Counted from the stretch's first letter, positions 48,210-61,094 are shown. The stretch is 64,000 nt of DNA from Orobanche coerulescens (GCA_033398695.1 CM065811.1:114127501-114191500); one strand, 5' to 3'. Notes: a model not told the origin generated them from the sequence alone. A program made the numbers and translations.

Positions 48210-49388
48210 ATGACAATGAATCCACTCGCAATTCTACTCGAAAAGAACACCTTAATGGGACCTAAATTTGTGGATTAGCTCCGCAATCTGATGATTGTCC
48301 TCGGTATAGAGGCATTGGGATACGTCTTGGAGACGGACATTCCGGCGACTCCTGTGCGGACCCGAGCCAATCAGGAAGAGATTGAACACCATGAAAAGTG
48401 GGTTAAGGATGACGTGAAAGTCCGTGCTTATATGATGGCTTCCATGTCTAATGAGCTTCAGAGAGCTCATGAGAAAATGACTTCTGCTAGGCAGATTCTA
48501 TCTCACTTAACCGAGCTTTATGGTGAGCACAGCAGAACTGCTAGATATGAGATATCTAAGCAACTGTTTGGTGCAAGGATGAAGGAAGGTGAGAAGGTTG
48601 GGGAACACGTCCTCAAAATGATATCCATGATCGAGAGATTGGAGGCTCTTGATTTTAAAATGGATACTTCTCTCCAATCCGACCTTATCCTACAGTCTCT
48701 CCCTGAATCCTTCTCACAGTTTGTTATGAACTTCAACTGCAATGAGATTGCATGTAATTTAGCTGGGCTAATGAACAAACTTGTGACCGCTCAGTCTCAG
48801 ATGAAGACTCCGCGGATGAAGGAGTCTACTCTTGTGATTTCTTCTGGATCTCGGAGGTCTAAGAATAAGAAGAAAAAGATCAAGAAGCAAACAGGACCAC
48901 AAGTTAAGAACCTTAAAGGGAAGGGCAAGGCCCCGATGGTTCCGAAGAACAAGAAGAAGAAGGATGCTTGTCTCAAGTGCGGTGAGCTGGGCCACTGGGC
49001 TAGAGACTGTCCGATTCTTCATGGCACTTCAGGTATAGAACTTTTAGTTTTGGAAACAAATCGTTCTGCTACTGTATTTTCTACTTCTTGTATACTGGAT
49101 TCTGGTGCTAGTTCTCATATTTGTACCGTGAATCAGGATCTGGAACAAAGTAGGAAGCTTGGATCTAGAGAAGTTATGATCATAGTCGGAAGCGGGCATA
49201 GTGTCGAGGCGACCGACATAGGATCACATCTTTTGGGTTTAGAATCCGGCTTTGTTTTGACTTTAGAAGATGTACTTTTTTGCCCAAGGGGCACAAAAAC
49301 ATTGTATCCATTCTGTTCATGGACCGAAAGGGCTTTTCATTTTTCATTGGTGATGGATCCTGCAAAATTTATTTCAGAAATAAAATAG
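48210..49388 (+). pseudogene. gag: copia gag and protease
   Basis: ATG at 48210 (MTMNPLAILLEKNTL), one in-frame TAG at 48276, then open from 48291. The gag shows the copia pattern HHEKWVKDD...LYGEHSRTARYEI and a single CCHC knuckle CLKCGELGHWARDC (about 48970-49010), preceded by a Lys-rich linker. Protease LDSGASSHIC follows at about 49097. A frameshift near 49283 moves the end of protease into the next frame. This unit would package copia RNA and mature the polyprotein. Confidence 0.88.
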
Positions 49389-50275
49389 TGGGTACTGCTA
49401 CATTGTTAAATGGATTGTATCATCTAAACCTCAGCAACAAAGTAGATGTGAATACTATGACTAGAAAACGTGGTAGGGATGAAACCAATCAAGTTTTGAA
49501 ATGACATATTAGACCTGGTCATGTTGGTCAGACCAAGGTTTACAAGATGGAAAAAGATGGACTTATGGGTCCATTGGGATCGGATCCCTTTCCTACTTGT
49601 GAATCTTGCCTTAAAGGCAAAATGACTAAGTCCCCCTTCACAAGGACTTTTGAAAGAGCCGCTGATAAACTGGGATTAATCCATACCGACGTATGTGGTG
49701 CTTTGGAAGCAGCATGTGATGGATATCAGTACTTCATTACATTTACAGATGATCATACTAGGTATGGTTGTGTATACTTAATGAAACATAAATCTGAGAC
49801 CTTTGAGAAATTCCAGGAATTTAAGGCCCTAGTCGAGAAACAAATTGGTAATCATATCAAAGCACTTCGGTCAGACCGAGGTGGCGAGTATATGAGTACG
49901 GAGTTTGACGAGTTCCTTAAGGAACATGTAATAGTATGACAACGAAACACCTCCAGGCACTCCTCAGTTAAATTGTGTGTCAGAAAGAAGGAACTAGACC
50001 TTGTTGGACATGGTCCTTTCCTTGCTAGGCTATTCTGACTTACCGATTTACTTGTGGGGGTATATACTCCTGACTTCTAGATATATCTTGAACAGATGTC
50101 CTTCCAAATCCGTTCTTAAAACTCTACATGAGATGTGGGAGGGCAGGAAACTAAGTCTTAATCACAATAGGATTTGGGGATGTTCAGCCTATGTCAAGAA
50201 GACTGAGGTGGACAAAATGGAAGCGAGGTCTGTGAGGAGATGTTTCATTGGATTCCCATCTGAGTCGATGGGTTA
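49280..50275 (+). pseudogene. int: copia integrase (broken)
   Basis: The frame after the shift reads DRKGFSFFIGDGSCKI and LNGLYHLNL, then HIRPGHVG...CESCLKGK, the His-His-Cys-Cys pre-integrase zinc domain, with a TGA at 49502 just before it. The core in 49547-49939 has LIHTDVCGAL, ITFTDDHTRYG and ALRSDRGGEYMS, giving both catalytic Asp positions. A stop or shift at 49937 precedes the block 50001-50275 with YLWGYILLTSRYILNRCPSKSV and IWGCSAYVKK. It is clearly Ty1/copia, not gypsy. Confidence 0.87.
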
Positions 50276-50622
50276 ACTATTCTACATGCCCTAAGATCGA
50301 AAGATTGTTATTGCTTTGCATGCACACTTCTTGGAAGAAGAGATTCATTCAGGAAGGCGGAGCAGGTAGAAATATTTCTTTGGAAGAATACAATGAAACT
50401 CCTCAGGAGACACATGTGCAATAAAATGGAACCAAACCTTCTGAAACACAAGTACACCCACCTCGTAGGTCTAGTAGGGTGTCTCATTTACCTTAGAGGT
50501 ATAACTTTATACACTTGGAGGAACTGGGTTTCCACGAGGTTCCAGGTGATAAACAAGAGACTGACCCGCGACTAATGACCTAGCAATGGCGGATGTAGAC
50601 TCCATGAAGTAGACTGTAGCAG
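50276..50622 (+). pseudogene. copia integrase to RT linker, truncated
   Basis: Degenerate linker coding: fragments read RRSSRVSHLP(E)RY and a DVDSMK-like end typical of the region just before copia reverse transcriptase. Frame is broken several times. The fragment stops where minus-strand gypsy RNase H sequence begins. Confidence 0.65.
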
Positions 50623-52397
50623 TCTGTCGCATATTTAACTCCTTCTGAGTAAATATATACTTCAAACTCTTGTGATTGGTGAAAATCTGACAGGTGACGC
50701 CATAAAGGTAATGACGCCATATTTTCAAAGCGAACACCATGGCTGCTAGCTCCAGGTCGTGGGTCGGATAGTTAACCTCGTAAGGTCTCAATTGCCGTGA
50801 ATCATAGGCAATAACCTTTCCATTCTGCATGAGCACACATCCGAGACCCTGTCCGGATGCATCACTATAAACCACAAATCCTTCCGTCCCCTGCGGCAAG
50901 GAAAGTACAGGTGCTGACATTAACCGGCTCTTGAGTTCTTCAAAACTCCGTTGACATGCGTCGGACCACGTGTATTTCTTATCCTTCCGTAAAAGGTTCG
51001 TCAAGGGTTGAGCGATTCTAGAAAATCCCTCCACAAATCGCCGATAATAACCTGCTAATCCGAGGAAACTTCGGATTTCCTTAACATTCTTCGGAGGTAG
51101 CCAATATCGAATAGCCTCCGTCTTCTGAGGATCGACACGAACTCTGTCTGATGAAATTACGTGTCCGAGAAACATCAATTCAGGCATCCAGAACTCACAT
51201 TTGGAAAACTTCCCATAAAGTTGTTCTCGTCTCAACACGTTGAGCACTTGATGAAGGTGAAACTCGTGTTCCTCCCAATCACGAGAATAAATCAATATGT
51301 CATCGATGAAGACAACAACAAACTGATCCAAAAAGTCGATGAAAACCCGATTCATTAACTCCATGAATACCGCAGGTGCATTAGTCAATCCAAACGGCAT
51401 AACCACAAACTCATAATGACCATAGCGTGTTCGAAAGGCCGTCCTCGCGATATCCGACTCTCGAATGCGCAACTGATGATATCCAGATCTTAAGTCAATC
51501 TTGGAAAATACTGAAGCTCCCTGAAGTTGATCTAAGAGATCATCAATACGGGGTAAGGGATACTTATTCTTGATTGTCACCCTATTCAACTCCCGATAAT
51601 CAATACACAAGCGAAAAGAACCATCCTTCTTCTTGACAAATAACACTGGTGCTCCCCACGGGGACGCACTCGGTCGAATATAACCCTTCTCGAAAAACTC
51701 CTCAAGTTGGTTCTTTAATTCCTGCATTTCGGTCGGGGCCATCCGGTACGGTGCCTTCGATATCGGGGACGTACCAGGCTCCAACTCAATCGTGAATTCC
51801 ACATCCCTCTGTCGAGGCAAACCACGTAACTCGTCTGGAAAAACATCAGCATATTCCCTCACTACCGGAATGTACGTCAATATTACTGATGATTTCTCGA
51901 TTTTGGTCATATAGCACCAATAACCAACACACCCCTGATTGAGTAATCTCACTGCTTTGATCAAATTAATGACCTTACCAGAACAACCGGGATTACGTCC
52001 CTGAAAAACACATTCAACCCCATCGTCTGAAATGATAGTGACCATACACTTACAGACACTAATGATGGCATCATGACGATCCATCCAATCAATACCCAAG
52101 ATGACGTCGTCTCTCAGCAACTCTACTACGATTAGGTCCGCTGGCCATACACGACCATGAAACTGAATCGGACAATTCTGAATCTCAGATTACCGATAAT
52201 TCGTCTACCATCAGGTAGGCCAATGACATAAGGCTTACAACTAGTAGCACTACCCAGACGTAGTCTACTCAAACATGACTCGGAAATGAATGAATGCGAT
52301 GCACTAGTATCAAAAAGGGTACACACAGGTTGAGATAGAATATCGAGTGTACCTGAGATCATTCGGGCCTCTGGATCATCGGTCTTCTTCATCTCAT
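50623..52397 (-). pseudogene. pol: pol of element F (PR-RT-RH, integrase missing)
   Basis: The protease start (FDTSASHSFIS, Gly of DTGA changed to Ser) lies in 52473-52132; a 1-bp deletion near 52180 shifts frame. From 52120 a long open frame of about 500 codons covers the end of protease ([12 protein letters not shown]), linker, complete reverse transcriptase ([28 protein letters not shown]) and RNase H ([13 protein letters not shown] with Asp changed to Asn). It ends at 50623 because the element is truncated; residues read beyond that are antisense copia. The Gly-to-Ser and Asp-to-Asn changes affect catalytic motifs. Confidence 0.9.
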
Positions 52398-53694
52398 AAA
52401 TCTGGGGCTTGCTAGTCCCGGCACCGGACGCTCCCGTCTGCTGGCTATAGGCTCCACCTTTAGTCGCTCCCATTGTTTTAAACGACGCTGATTGAGTGGC
52501 CTGATTCTGAACGGCTGACTGCTTAGGGGCCTGAGATGATGTCTGAGTAGGTTTGGAGTCCCTACGGCAAAAACGGGCCTTATGCCCAGCAATCCCACAA
52601 TTATGACACGTGATAGTCTATCTCGGACACTTGGTGCTGAGATGACCAAGATCCCCACAGTTAAAACAGGTGATGGCCGAACTGGCCGCTCGAGACTGAG
52701 ATTCCGCGGGTTTAGACGACACAGGAGGTCGCTCAGAAAAAGCAGAGCCCGCACGAGGTTTCTTGAATGTTGTCTGACCGCATTCAGACTGATTACGATT
52801 CTTCGATTTCTTGCTAGCAGACGAAGGTTGCTGCTTAGCAATTTCCTTAGCAATAAGCTCATAAGTGAGAGCTTTCTCGATGAATTCGGCCAACGTGGTG
52901 CAATTATGATTAAGCAACTGAAGTCTCATACGAGGTTTAAGCCTCTTGCTGAAATACTTAATCTTATCCGCCTCTGAATGAATGATGGATGCGGCGAAAG
53001 GGAGAAGTTCCTGAAATTTCTCGGCAATGGCGTGAACATCTTCGTCTGCTGAGGGGTCGGGTGTGAGTAATTCTGACAGCTTAGCCTCCCTGAGTGGGGA
53101 CGGATAATACCTCTCCATCATGAGAGTCTTGAACTGATCCCAAGTACATGATCCTTCGGTGGACTTCAACGACAACCACCAAGAATGAGCGCTCTTACCC
53201 AGATAGTAAGCCGCAACTGAAACTTTGTGCCCTTCGGGACACTCTACCATCACAAATAGCTTCTCGAAGTGTTCGAGCCAATGAACAACATCCGCTGGCT
53301 TAGATGAGCCTTCAAAAGTAGGTGGCCTTTGGCGAGAAATGTCACCGATGATACTGCTCACATTCCTCTCTTGTCTCTGAGGTGGCGGCGGAGGAGCCTG
53401 TTGATTTTGATTGACTGAGTTATGTATCGTCTCCATTAGCTGTGCCATCTGGGTCATTTGGGCCATCATACCCTGCATAAATGCAAGTGGGTCAACCCGA
53501 ACACCTTCTGAATGAGCCGTGTCCCGGGTATGACTCCCCGATAGTGAATGATTGCATCAAGGTGAATGAGTGGCAGCATCGCTGCTCGATGAATTAGCAT
53601 TATTTCTCGCATTCGCACGTGTATTCACACGAGCTCTCGGGATTCGGCCCGCACCACGGCCTCGTCCTCCTCGTCCTCTTATTGCTCTCTCCAT
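52398..53694 (-). pseudogene. gag: gag of element F
   Basis: ATG at 53694 with MERAIRGRGGRGRGAGR. A TGA near 53560 (in the ATHSP-x-CNHSL context) interrupts the N-terminus. The frame is then open from 53478 (MQGMMAQM) through the capsid core and first knuckle CFNCGDLGHLSTKC to a TAG at 52618 (CAG to TAG). The second knuckle follows in the same frame. Close in sequence to the gags of A and E. Confidence 0.9.
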
Positions 53695-54170
53695 ACTGAA
53701 GTAGGAAAGTCACATGATGATTATATTCCCCGCATGAATATCACGTTATGATTATGACATGAGATGATGAAAATGAGCATACGCTCTAACACAGTGATTA
53801 CATGAATGACTAACTGAGGTGACATGATTATCTGATGAAATTATTGAAATGATTATCTTGAACGAGTTAACAAGATTAATGATATGATCTTCCAGATCAA
53901 CAACCGAGTAATGAAATGAATTGAGTGATTAATGAGTTAACCTGACCGTCCTGGTCAAAATGACAATGATGATTGAGGATTGTTAACTGATGAATTATGA
54001 ATGAATGATTATTGCCAGAAATTATACCATGGCGTTAGAAATCTTACACTTCTTGGTCTGATTGGCTCGGCATTTGCACAGGTCACACGTGACGCGAAAG
54101 TCCAATGATACTAGTTCGATGACGATGATTTCAAATGAGACATGACTCGGAAGGTAGTATTCAAAACCAC

Positions 54171-54182
54171 GCTCCCATACCA
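54171..54182 (-). other. primer-binding site of element F
   Basis: Reads TGGTATGGGAGC on the minus strand: two differences from TGGTATCAGAGC. Position and the 4-bp spacer to the LTR are conserved. The leader between it and gag (53695-54170) has no coding sequence. Confidence 0.78.
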
Positions 54183-54186
54183 ACTC

Positions 54187-56593
54187 TGTAACACCCCAAA
54201 CTAGGCGGATATTACAGTGCCGTGGACCCCCGACTGGGACCCACCAGGCGAATGAAAACTGATGAATTAAATAATATAATTGTAGTACCGAACCACATTA
54301 TATTACCAAGTACTCCGATGAGGAGCTTAAGTACATTACACCAGGACAAAACAGAATACTAGTATATTTTATATGAAGATAAAATACACCACCCTGAATA
54401 AATAAACGTCTCAAACGGAATTTGCAGCGGAAATACAAATGAAGAGAAATAAAAATGACTGAAATGACTGAAATGACTGAATTAAGCGGAATGACTGGGG
54501 CCCCCTACTAGTATCACTGGGACTCCTCGCCGTCAACATGCTCTTCCCGTGCCTTTGCCTTGCCGTGACCTGAAAACAAAATCCCCCAACGGGGTCAGTT
54601 ACACAGAACAACAATCCTCAAGGGTTGAAAATACACAATCATGATATAACTGAAGTTATGAAATATCCTTAATTATGAATTACGCTGAAGAGGAGTATCA
54701 TAGTACGCCCGTAATGTTCTGTGCAAGTGTACAAGACGAATGACCGGACACACCCGTCCTTGTACCTAATTAGTCTCACGGAGGTAAGCGTTACCGTGTG
54801 CACGGTCCAATGTATCGGTGAACCCAATACATGACCATCGTGTGCCCGACTAAAAATTCCACACAGCCACACCCGGCCACGCAATATGAACCCAGAAGGT
54901 CATATGAACGAGAATGACCACAATGAATATCAATGAATAATAATTCGACAAGGCCAAGATGACTCACCGAGATGAAAATAATAGTGACATGATTGATAAC
55001 CCAATGAAATGATTTGGAACCGTCGTTCCTCGTGAATGAAATGATTATTCGACAATTACAAGTCTCAATATGATTAATACCATGATGAATGAGTTATGGT
55101 TATGAATAATCAACAACAAAAGGAATGAATATCCTTTTAACCGAGTAAGAATCAACTTACACAACACCGATGAAGAATGTCCGTCCACGAACAACGTCCT
55201 AAATGAAATGTCGGTCGCTCGGACAACCTTGAATAACACAATTACCAATAATTCGATCATTACACGAATCAAATACGATCATAACCGACTCAAACGTCGA
55301 TACAACAATATCCAAACTCGAATATATCGAAACCAACTCCAAGATGAGTATTTCAAATCATCAAAACACTTTCAATGATATCAATAATCCCATAGGAATC
55401 CACAATTCAAGATTACAACAACGTCAATCGGAAATCCCCAAATTAACCGAAGTCAACCCCAAGGGTTCTTGATATAAATCCCCAAAATAGCCATTAAATC
55501 CGTGGGAATACATTTATCCAAAGTAGATAATCCATATCTAATATATTCCAACAACAATCCAAGCTTACACGAAGAAATCGGAAGGAAAAACCCAAAAATC
55601 CGAAATTCTAGATCCAAGAGATTAATACCTTTGATTTGATGTGATGAAGATGATGAAATGATGATTAATCCAAATGATGAGCTTGAAGATGATGATAGAT
55701 GAATACACCTCGAAGAAAACTCTTCAAATCGTCCGAAATCGCCCAAAACCGAAGAGAAAATGAGAAGGAATGATAAATGACGAAATCTGGGCTACACTGT
55801 CTAATTTATAGTCACTCCAGGTTAGCGTGCGCTAGCCCTTGTGCGTAGCGTGCGCTAACGGGTATTTTGGGTAGTCCAGTACCCACTGACCGAAAATGGT
55901 AGCGCGCGCTATGTACCTTATGTAGCATGCGCTACGGCTGTAGACTTAGCGTGCGCTAACTAATTATCTGATGCCCAGTATTGGAGTCCAGAACCTTCTG
56001 TCCTCTGATCTGATCTCGGTAGCGTGCGCTACAACCAACAATTAGCGTGCGCTACTACACTGTTTGCGTACGCTAAAAACCACTCATAGCGTGCGCTATC
56101 AATTAATCCAATGCAGTCCAGTAGCCACTGGACTCAACCTGATCCGTCCTTAGCGCGCGCTACACAAAATATTAGCGTGCGCTACTAAAACCCACTAGCG
56201 CGCGCTACTTACCATTCGTAGCATGCGCTACCTATAACTCACCTGCAGTCCAGTACCTTTTGGACTGCAGCCAGGGTAACATTAGCGTGCGCTAATGCTG
56301 AGTGGTAGCGTGCGCTACCTGTACTCAATTAGCGCGCGCTAAAAGAGTATGTAGCGTGCGCTACTCCTCACGCACAGCCCATAATGAAAATGACAATGAT
56401 GATAAACACGGCACGAAACTCCAATTAGATTAGTGATGAATGACGATTAATACACGATACAATTACTCTGAACGATGAATACCATGGTTGAATATGAGTG
56501 ACAAATGATTATTAATGAGTGAAATATACTGAGTGACAATTACTGAATGATAAATACTGAATGATAATGACTGAATTACAACCGGGTATTACA
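54187..56593 (-). repeat. 5' LTR of element F
   Basis: From TGTAACACCCCAAAC to GGGTATTACA in plus coordinates. It matches the LTR of A over most of its length. It contains the TATA box at 55804-55811 and 17 palindromes. No gene is present. Confidence 0.91.
55804..56363 (-). promoter_or_regulatory. TATA box and palindrome array, F LTR
   Basis: ATTTATAG at 55804-55811. Motif starts: 55823, 55846 | 55900, 55923, 55947 | 56020, 56043, 56064, 56087 | 56151, 56173, 56196, 56219 | 56283, 56306, 56330, 56352. Steps between clusters are 54, 73, 64 and 64 bp. Gaps contain AGTCCAGTA/TACTGGACT-type sequence (about 55873, 56114, 56247). Confidence 0.88.
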
Positions 56594-57552
56594 GCTAACA
56601 TAACAAATGCGTGGCGAACGACTCAATGCTCACACCACCAATTCAATCACAATTCGGAGGGCTAACACCCTAACGACAATACCAACATCATACACATCTT
56701 CTCCGACCACAAGCAGGAAGTGATAGGTTTTAAAAACAAAAACCACCTTTGAAAAAGAAATGATTTTGGAAACACTAGTTGATCTTGAGTATCACCTTTT
56801 CAAATAGTTGTACAAACATCGTTATCGAGACCTTGAAAAACCATCTTGCATTTGATAAAACGAGGACACTTTCCTTTTAGTGAAAAACTTTCAGAAATAT
56901 TCGACCCTTGGGTCTAAGCAAATGCATTTCCAAAATTACTGGAGTATAAAAAAATATTTTGGTCCTCAAAGTAGAAGAATTTTGAAATAGATAGTTGCGC
57001 TACTAGGCACCTCGAAAATACAATCCATTTAAAAGTACGTCTTGAATTTTATTTTCTAAGATACTCAAGGTTTTCAAAAATCTAATAGGCCATAATTCCC
57101 AAAACTCACACGCATCGACATTCACTTACATACATCATAATACGTGCGTCAACTCGTTCAAAACCAAGACAACACCTGTGTTTTACCGGAAACAAACAGT
57201 CAAATATCATAGTCAAAAGGACATAAATAACGACAACACCCCTCATATAAACGAAATATGAGAGTCACATAAACGCATCACAAAACCGAGAATTTGCATA
57301 AAGATTCCATCACTTAACACATAATCATACCAGTAACTCGTGTCACACGAGGCACAACACAAAGAAGGGAGACTTACATCCACAGGTCGCATGAAGGTGA
57401 TGATCGCCCCACGATACTAATCACGACCAACAAACTCAGACGACGCGTCGCGACACGACCCAGTCAGACAAAATCCGACGAGACAAAAACTCAACAGACA
57501 CCACTAAACCCGACAGCATAGGTTTCTACAACCTAAGCTCCGATACCATTTA
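56594..57552 (-). mobile_element. leader of B-family element G
   Basis: The last ~420 bp match the leader of B (1597-2017). The part from 56594 to about 57130 has no counterpart here and no recognisable domain on either strand. Element F lies to its left, so G is interrupted before its gag. Confidence 0.65.
57537..57548 (-). other. primer-binding site of element G
   Basis: TGGTATCGGAGC on the minus strand, 4 bp from the LTR, identical to that of B. Confidence 0.82.
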
Positions 57553-58217
57553 TGTAACACCCCCAATCAACTTAGGGATATTACACGCCGTAGAACCTTT
57601 CCTCAAGGATCTACCAGGCTGGTAACAACATTGGACATCTCAACAATGCCTTTAAGGCTAAAATGACTCAGTAGACCGATTTGGTCTTTCAATAAATACA
57701 TACAACTCAATCACAATACATGCCCACGCAGGGTCGAATGCAACACACTCTCGTACAATGGGGAAATAATACTGCAGCGGAAATAAAATACAACTAAACC
57801 AATACGACATCAAATGGGTCCTCGTGTGATTAGTATCATTTATATTTCATCATCCTTCATGCTGACCCTGTGCTATGCTCCCCAAAACCTGAATGCAATA
57901 CAGACATCCACCCCCCGATTAATCGGGGGTTAGTAAAATTCCACTATTTTGATAGTGCAAGTACAAAGTGCAAAATACGAGTCATACAATTCAAGTTCCA
58001 AGAATAATGATAATCAGGAATCCTCAAAGATTTAAACAGAACGAGAAATACTTCCCGAGGCAAGATTTTAAGTACAACTTTCCAAATTCGAAAGATCACA
58101 AATCAAGAGAAACAATTTGTAAAATGGTTTAAAAATGCCCTCGGGAGTTTTAACAGAAAACCATTTAGGATTATCGAATCCTTCTCTTTCCAAAAATCAA
58201 CAAGGGTCACAGTCCAA
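57553..58217 (-). repeat. 5' LTR of element G, first part
   Basis: Begins TGTAACACCCCC and is homologous to 2018-2650 of B, sharing CATCCACCCCCCGA...CGGGGGTTAG. It is cut at about 58217 by the LTR of H at the same place where B reads AGGGTCACCGCCCAAAA. The remainder is beyond the window. Confidence 0.78.
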
Positions 58218-60669
58218 AATAACACCCCAAACTAGGCGGATATTACAGTGCCGTAGATCCCCAACTGGGACCCACCAGGCAAATGAAAATGAATGAATTA
58301 CACAGGATAAATGTAGTACCGAACTACATTACAACAATAATTACTCCGATGAGGAGTTTAGTTACAACACACCAGGACAATACCGAATACTAGTGTATTT
58401 TATATGAAGATAAAATACACAACACTAAATGAAACGGAGTATTCAATGAAAGTCTGCAGCGGAAAATAAAGGACAATGACATGAATAACTGAAAGATCGG
58501 GGCCCCCTACTAGTATCACTGGGACTCCTCGACGTCAGCGTGTTCTCCCCGTACTTTTGCCTTACCAAGACCTGAAAAACAAAATCCCCCAAATGGGGTC
58601 AGTTAAACAGAACAACAATCCTCAAGGGTTGAAAATACACAATCATGATTATATCTGAAGTTATGAAATATCCTGTCGAAACATACGCAATCAAACATGC
58701 TATATGAATCGACTAATCAGTACGGCTCAAAGGAATGGCGCCACACTACGTCCGGGATGGACCGTGCACAAGCCACCAACGATCAAACACGCGTGGTCTT
58801 GTACCTAATCAGTCTCACGAGCAATCGACTCGTGTGCACAGTCCAATGTGAGGCCACCAACCAACACACGACTATAATGTGCCCGACATGAAAATCCTAC
58901 ACATACCAACCGGCACGCCAGTATGACCCGGAATGCCACAATATGACAAAAGTGACAATGAAAATGAATAATGACTCACCAATATTGAATGATGGTGAAA
59001 TGAATGATAGCTCAATGAAATGATCGGAACCGTCGTTCCTTATGACTGAGGTGATTAATTGACAATGACGAGTTTTGATACGATTAATACAATGATGAAT
59101 GAGTTATGATTATGAATGAACAACGACAAAAGGAATGAATATCCTTTTAACCGAGTAAGAATTAACTTACTCAATACCGATGAAGAATGTCCGTCCACGA
59201 ACAACGTCCTAACCAAGATACCGATCGCTCGAACAACCTTGAATAACAATAATTACCAACAATCGTTCAATACACGCATCAAGTAACAAAACACGACTAA
59301 CCCAACGGTCGAAACAACGATTATCAAACTCATAAGGCATTCCAACGAATACATAACCAACCACACAACTTCGGAATTATCCAATCCCGAATATGTCAAA
59401 ACCAAACCAAAATGAGTATTTCGAACTAACAAAACACTTCAATGACATCAATAATCCATTAGGAAATCCATAATTCATGGTTACAACAACATCAATCGGA
59501 AAATCCCCAATTAACCAAAGTCAACCCCAAGGGTTCTTGAAATAATTCCGAAAATAACCATTAAATCCGTAGGAATATATTTATCCAAGGTAGATAATCC
59601 ATATCTAACATATTCCAATGATAATCCAAGCTTACACGAAGAAATCGGAAGGAAAACCCAAAAATCCGAAATTCTAGATCCAAGAATTTAATACCTTTGA
59701 TTCGATGAATAGAAGATGATGAAGTGATGATTAATCCAACTCAAAGACTTGAAGATGATGATTGATGATTACACCTTGAAGAATACTCTCAAAATCGCCC
59801 AAATCGCCAAGAACCGACGAGAGAAAGAGATTAGGATGATAAATGACGAACTCTGACCAAACTGTCCAATTTATAGCCAGTCCAGGTTAGCGTGCGCTAG
59901 CCCTTATGAATAGCGTGCGCTAACGAGTAGTTTGGGTAGTCCAGTACCCACTGTCCGAACACGGTAGCGCGCGCTACGTACCTTTTGTAGCGTGCGCTAC
60001 GACCATACTACTAGCGTACGTTAAAGCCCATAGTTAGCGTGCGCTAACGAATAATTTGATTCCCGATCGAGTCGAACCGCTGTTCTCGATCGACCTCGAT
60101 AGCGTGCGCTACAACCATTATTTAGCGTGCGCTATATAATCGGTTGCGTACGCTAAAAACAACACATAGCGTGCGCTATGAATTAATCCAATGCAGCCCA
60201 GTAGCTACTGGACTCAACTCGATCTGTCCTTAGCGCGCGTTGCACCACATATTAGCGTGCGCTACTACAACTCACTAGCGCGCGCTACTTACCATTCGTA
60301 GCGTGCGCTACTTGTAACTCACTGCGGTCCGGTACCTTCCGGATGCGGCCTGTGGTAACCTTAGCGTGCGCTAATGCCGAGTGGTAGCGTGCGCTACCTA
60401 TACCCAATTAGCGTACGCTAAAATGAGTACGTAGCGTGCGCTACTCCTCACGCACACTCGCAACGAAAATGACTATGACGATAAACACGGCACGAAACTC
60501 CAATCGATTAGTGATGAATGACGATTGATATACGATACAATTACTCAATGATGAATACCATGACTGAATCTGAGTGACAATTGATTAGTAATGAGTGAAA
60601 ATTACTGAGTATCAATTACTGAATGATAAATACTGAATGATAATTACTGAATTACAACCGGGTATTACA
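58218..60669 (-). repeat. 3' LTR of element H
   Basis: The left end reads AATAACACCCC where TGTAACACCCC is expected, so the terminal dinucleotide is mutated or lost. The right end is GGGTATTACA at 60669, followed by a reversed polypurine tract, which makes this the 3' LTR of a minus-strand element. Similar to the LTRs of A and F. No gene is present. Confidence 0.87.
59870..60443 (-). promoter_or_regulatory. TATA box and palindrome array, H LTR
   Basis: ATTTATAG at 59870-59877. Eighteen motifs start at 59888, 59911 | 59965, 59988, 60012, 60035 | 60100, 60123, 60144, 60167 | 60231, 60253, 60276, 60299 | 60362, 60385, 60409, 60432. This is a clean 2-4-4-4-4 pattern with steps of 54, 65, 64 and 63 bp between clusters. 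Confidence 0.88.
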
Positions 60670-60684
60670 TACACCCCCCCTTAA
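60670..60684 (-). other. polypurine tract of element H
   Basis: On the minus strand TTAAGGGGGGGTGTA directly precedes TGTAATACC. The following conserved block AGTTTCGTCCTCGAAACT matches the region after pol in E. Confidence 0.82.
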
Positions 60685-61094
60685 AAGAGTTTCGTCCTCG
60701 AAACTAAGGGTAAACAAATAGGGACATGAACTATCAATCAAGATCTGCAATCATTTATGTCCAAATAGTTCTCGTGAGAAAATCAATCGCACGCCCAAGT
60801 CCCCAAGTCTTGACGTCTCGGATCACAATGAACGATTTCCCAAAAATATCACGAAGTCTCGGTATGACACCAAAAGGAATGCATCAAACGATCTCAAAAT
60901 CTCAAGATTCTCAAATACGATCATTATAGGATAGATCAACAATAAATGATCCACAACCATGACACATTAATACGGATTGAGTTATATAGTCATCTGAAAG
61001 ACAAGGCTATATATCAAATGTACCCAACATCGATATCCTCCATACCATCGATCTCCTCGATCCCAACGATTCGACGAAGACCCAAACCTGAACT

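Larger units (their letters stand above)
48207..50622 (+). mobile_element. truncated Ty1/copia element
   Basis: Gag, protease and integrase in copia order (integrase before reverse transcriptase), cut off near the start of reverse transcriptase at 50622. Its 5' LTR lies left of A and outside the window; its 3' half is missing. A is inserted 3 bp before its gag ATG. At the right edge it abuts minus-strand element F without an LTR boundary. Confidence 0.88.
50623..56593 (-). mobile_element. Ty3/gypsy element F, 3'-truncated
   Basis: Minus-strand order is LTR (56593-54187), primer site, leader, gag, protease, reverse transcriptase and RNase H up to the conserved NMRQ motif at 50623. Integrase, chromodomain-like tail, polypurine tract and 3' LTR are absent. 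The left junction is directly against copia sequence. On the right the LTR ends at 56593 and is followed by leader of a B-family element (G). Confidence 0.88.

Noticed and set aside
48291..50276. Host gene rather than transposon
   Set aside because: The order CCHC, DSGA protease, His-His-Cys-Cys and integrase with SDRGGEY is diagnostic of Ty1/copia.
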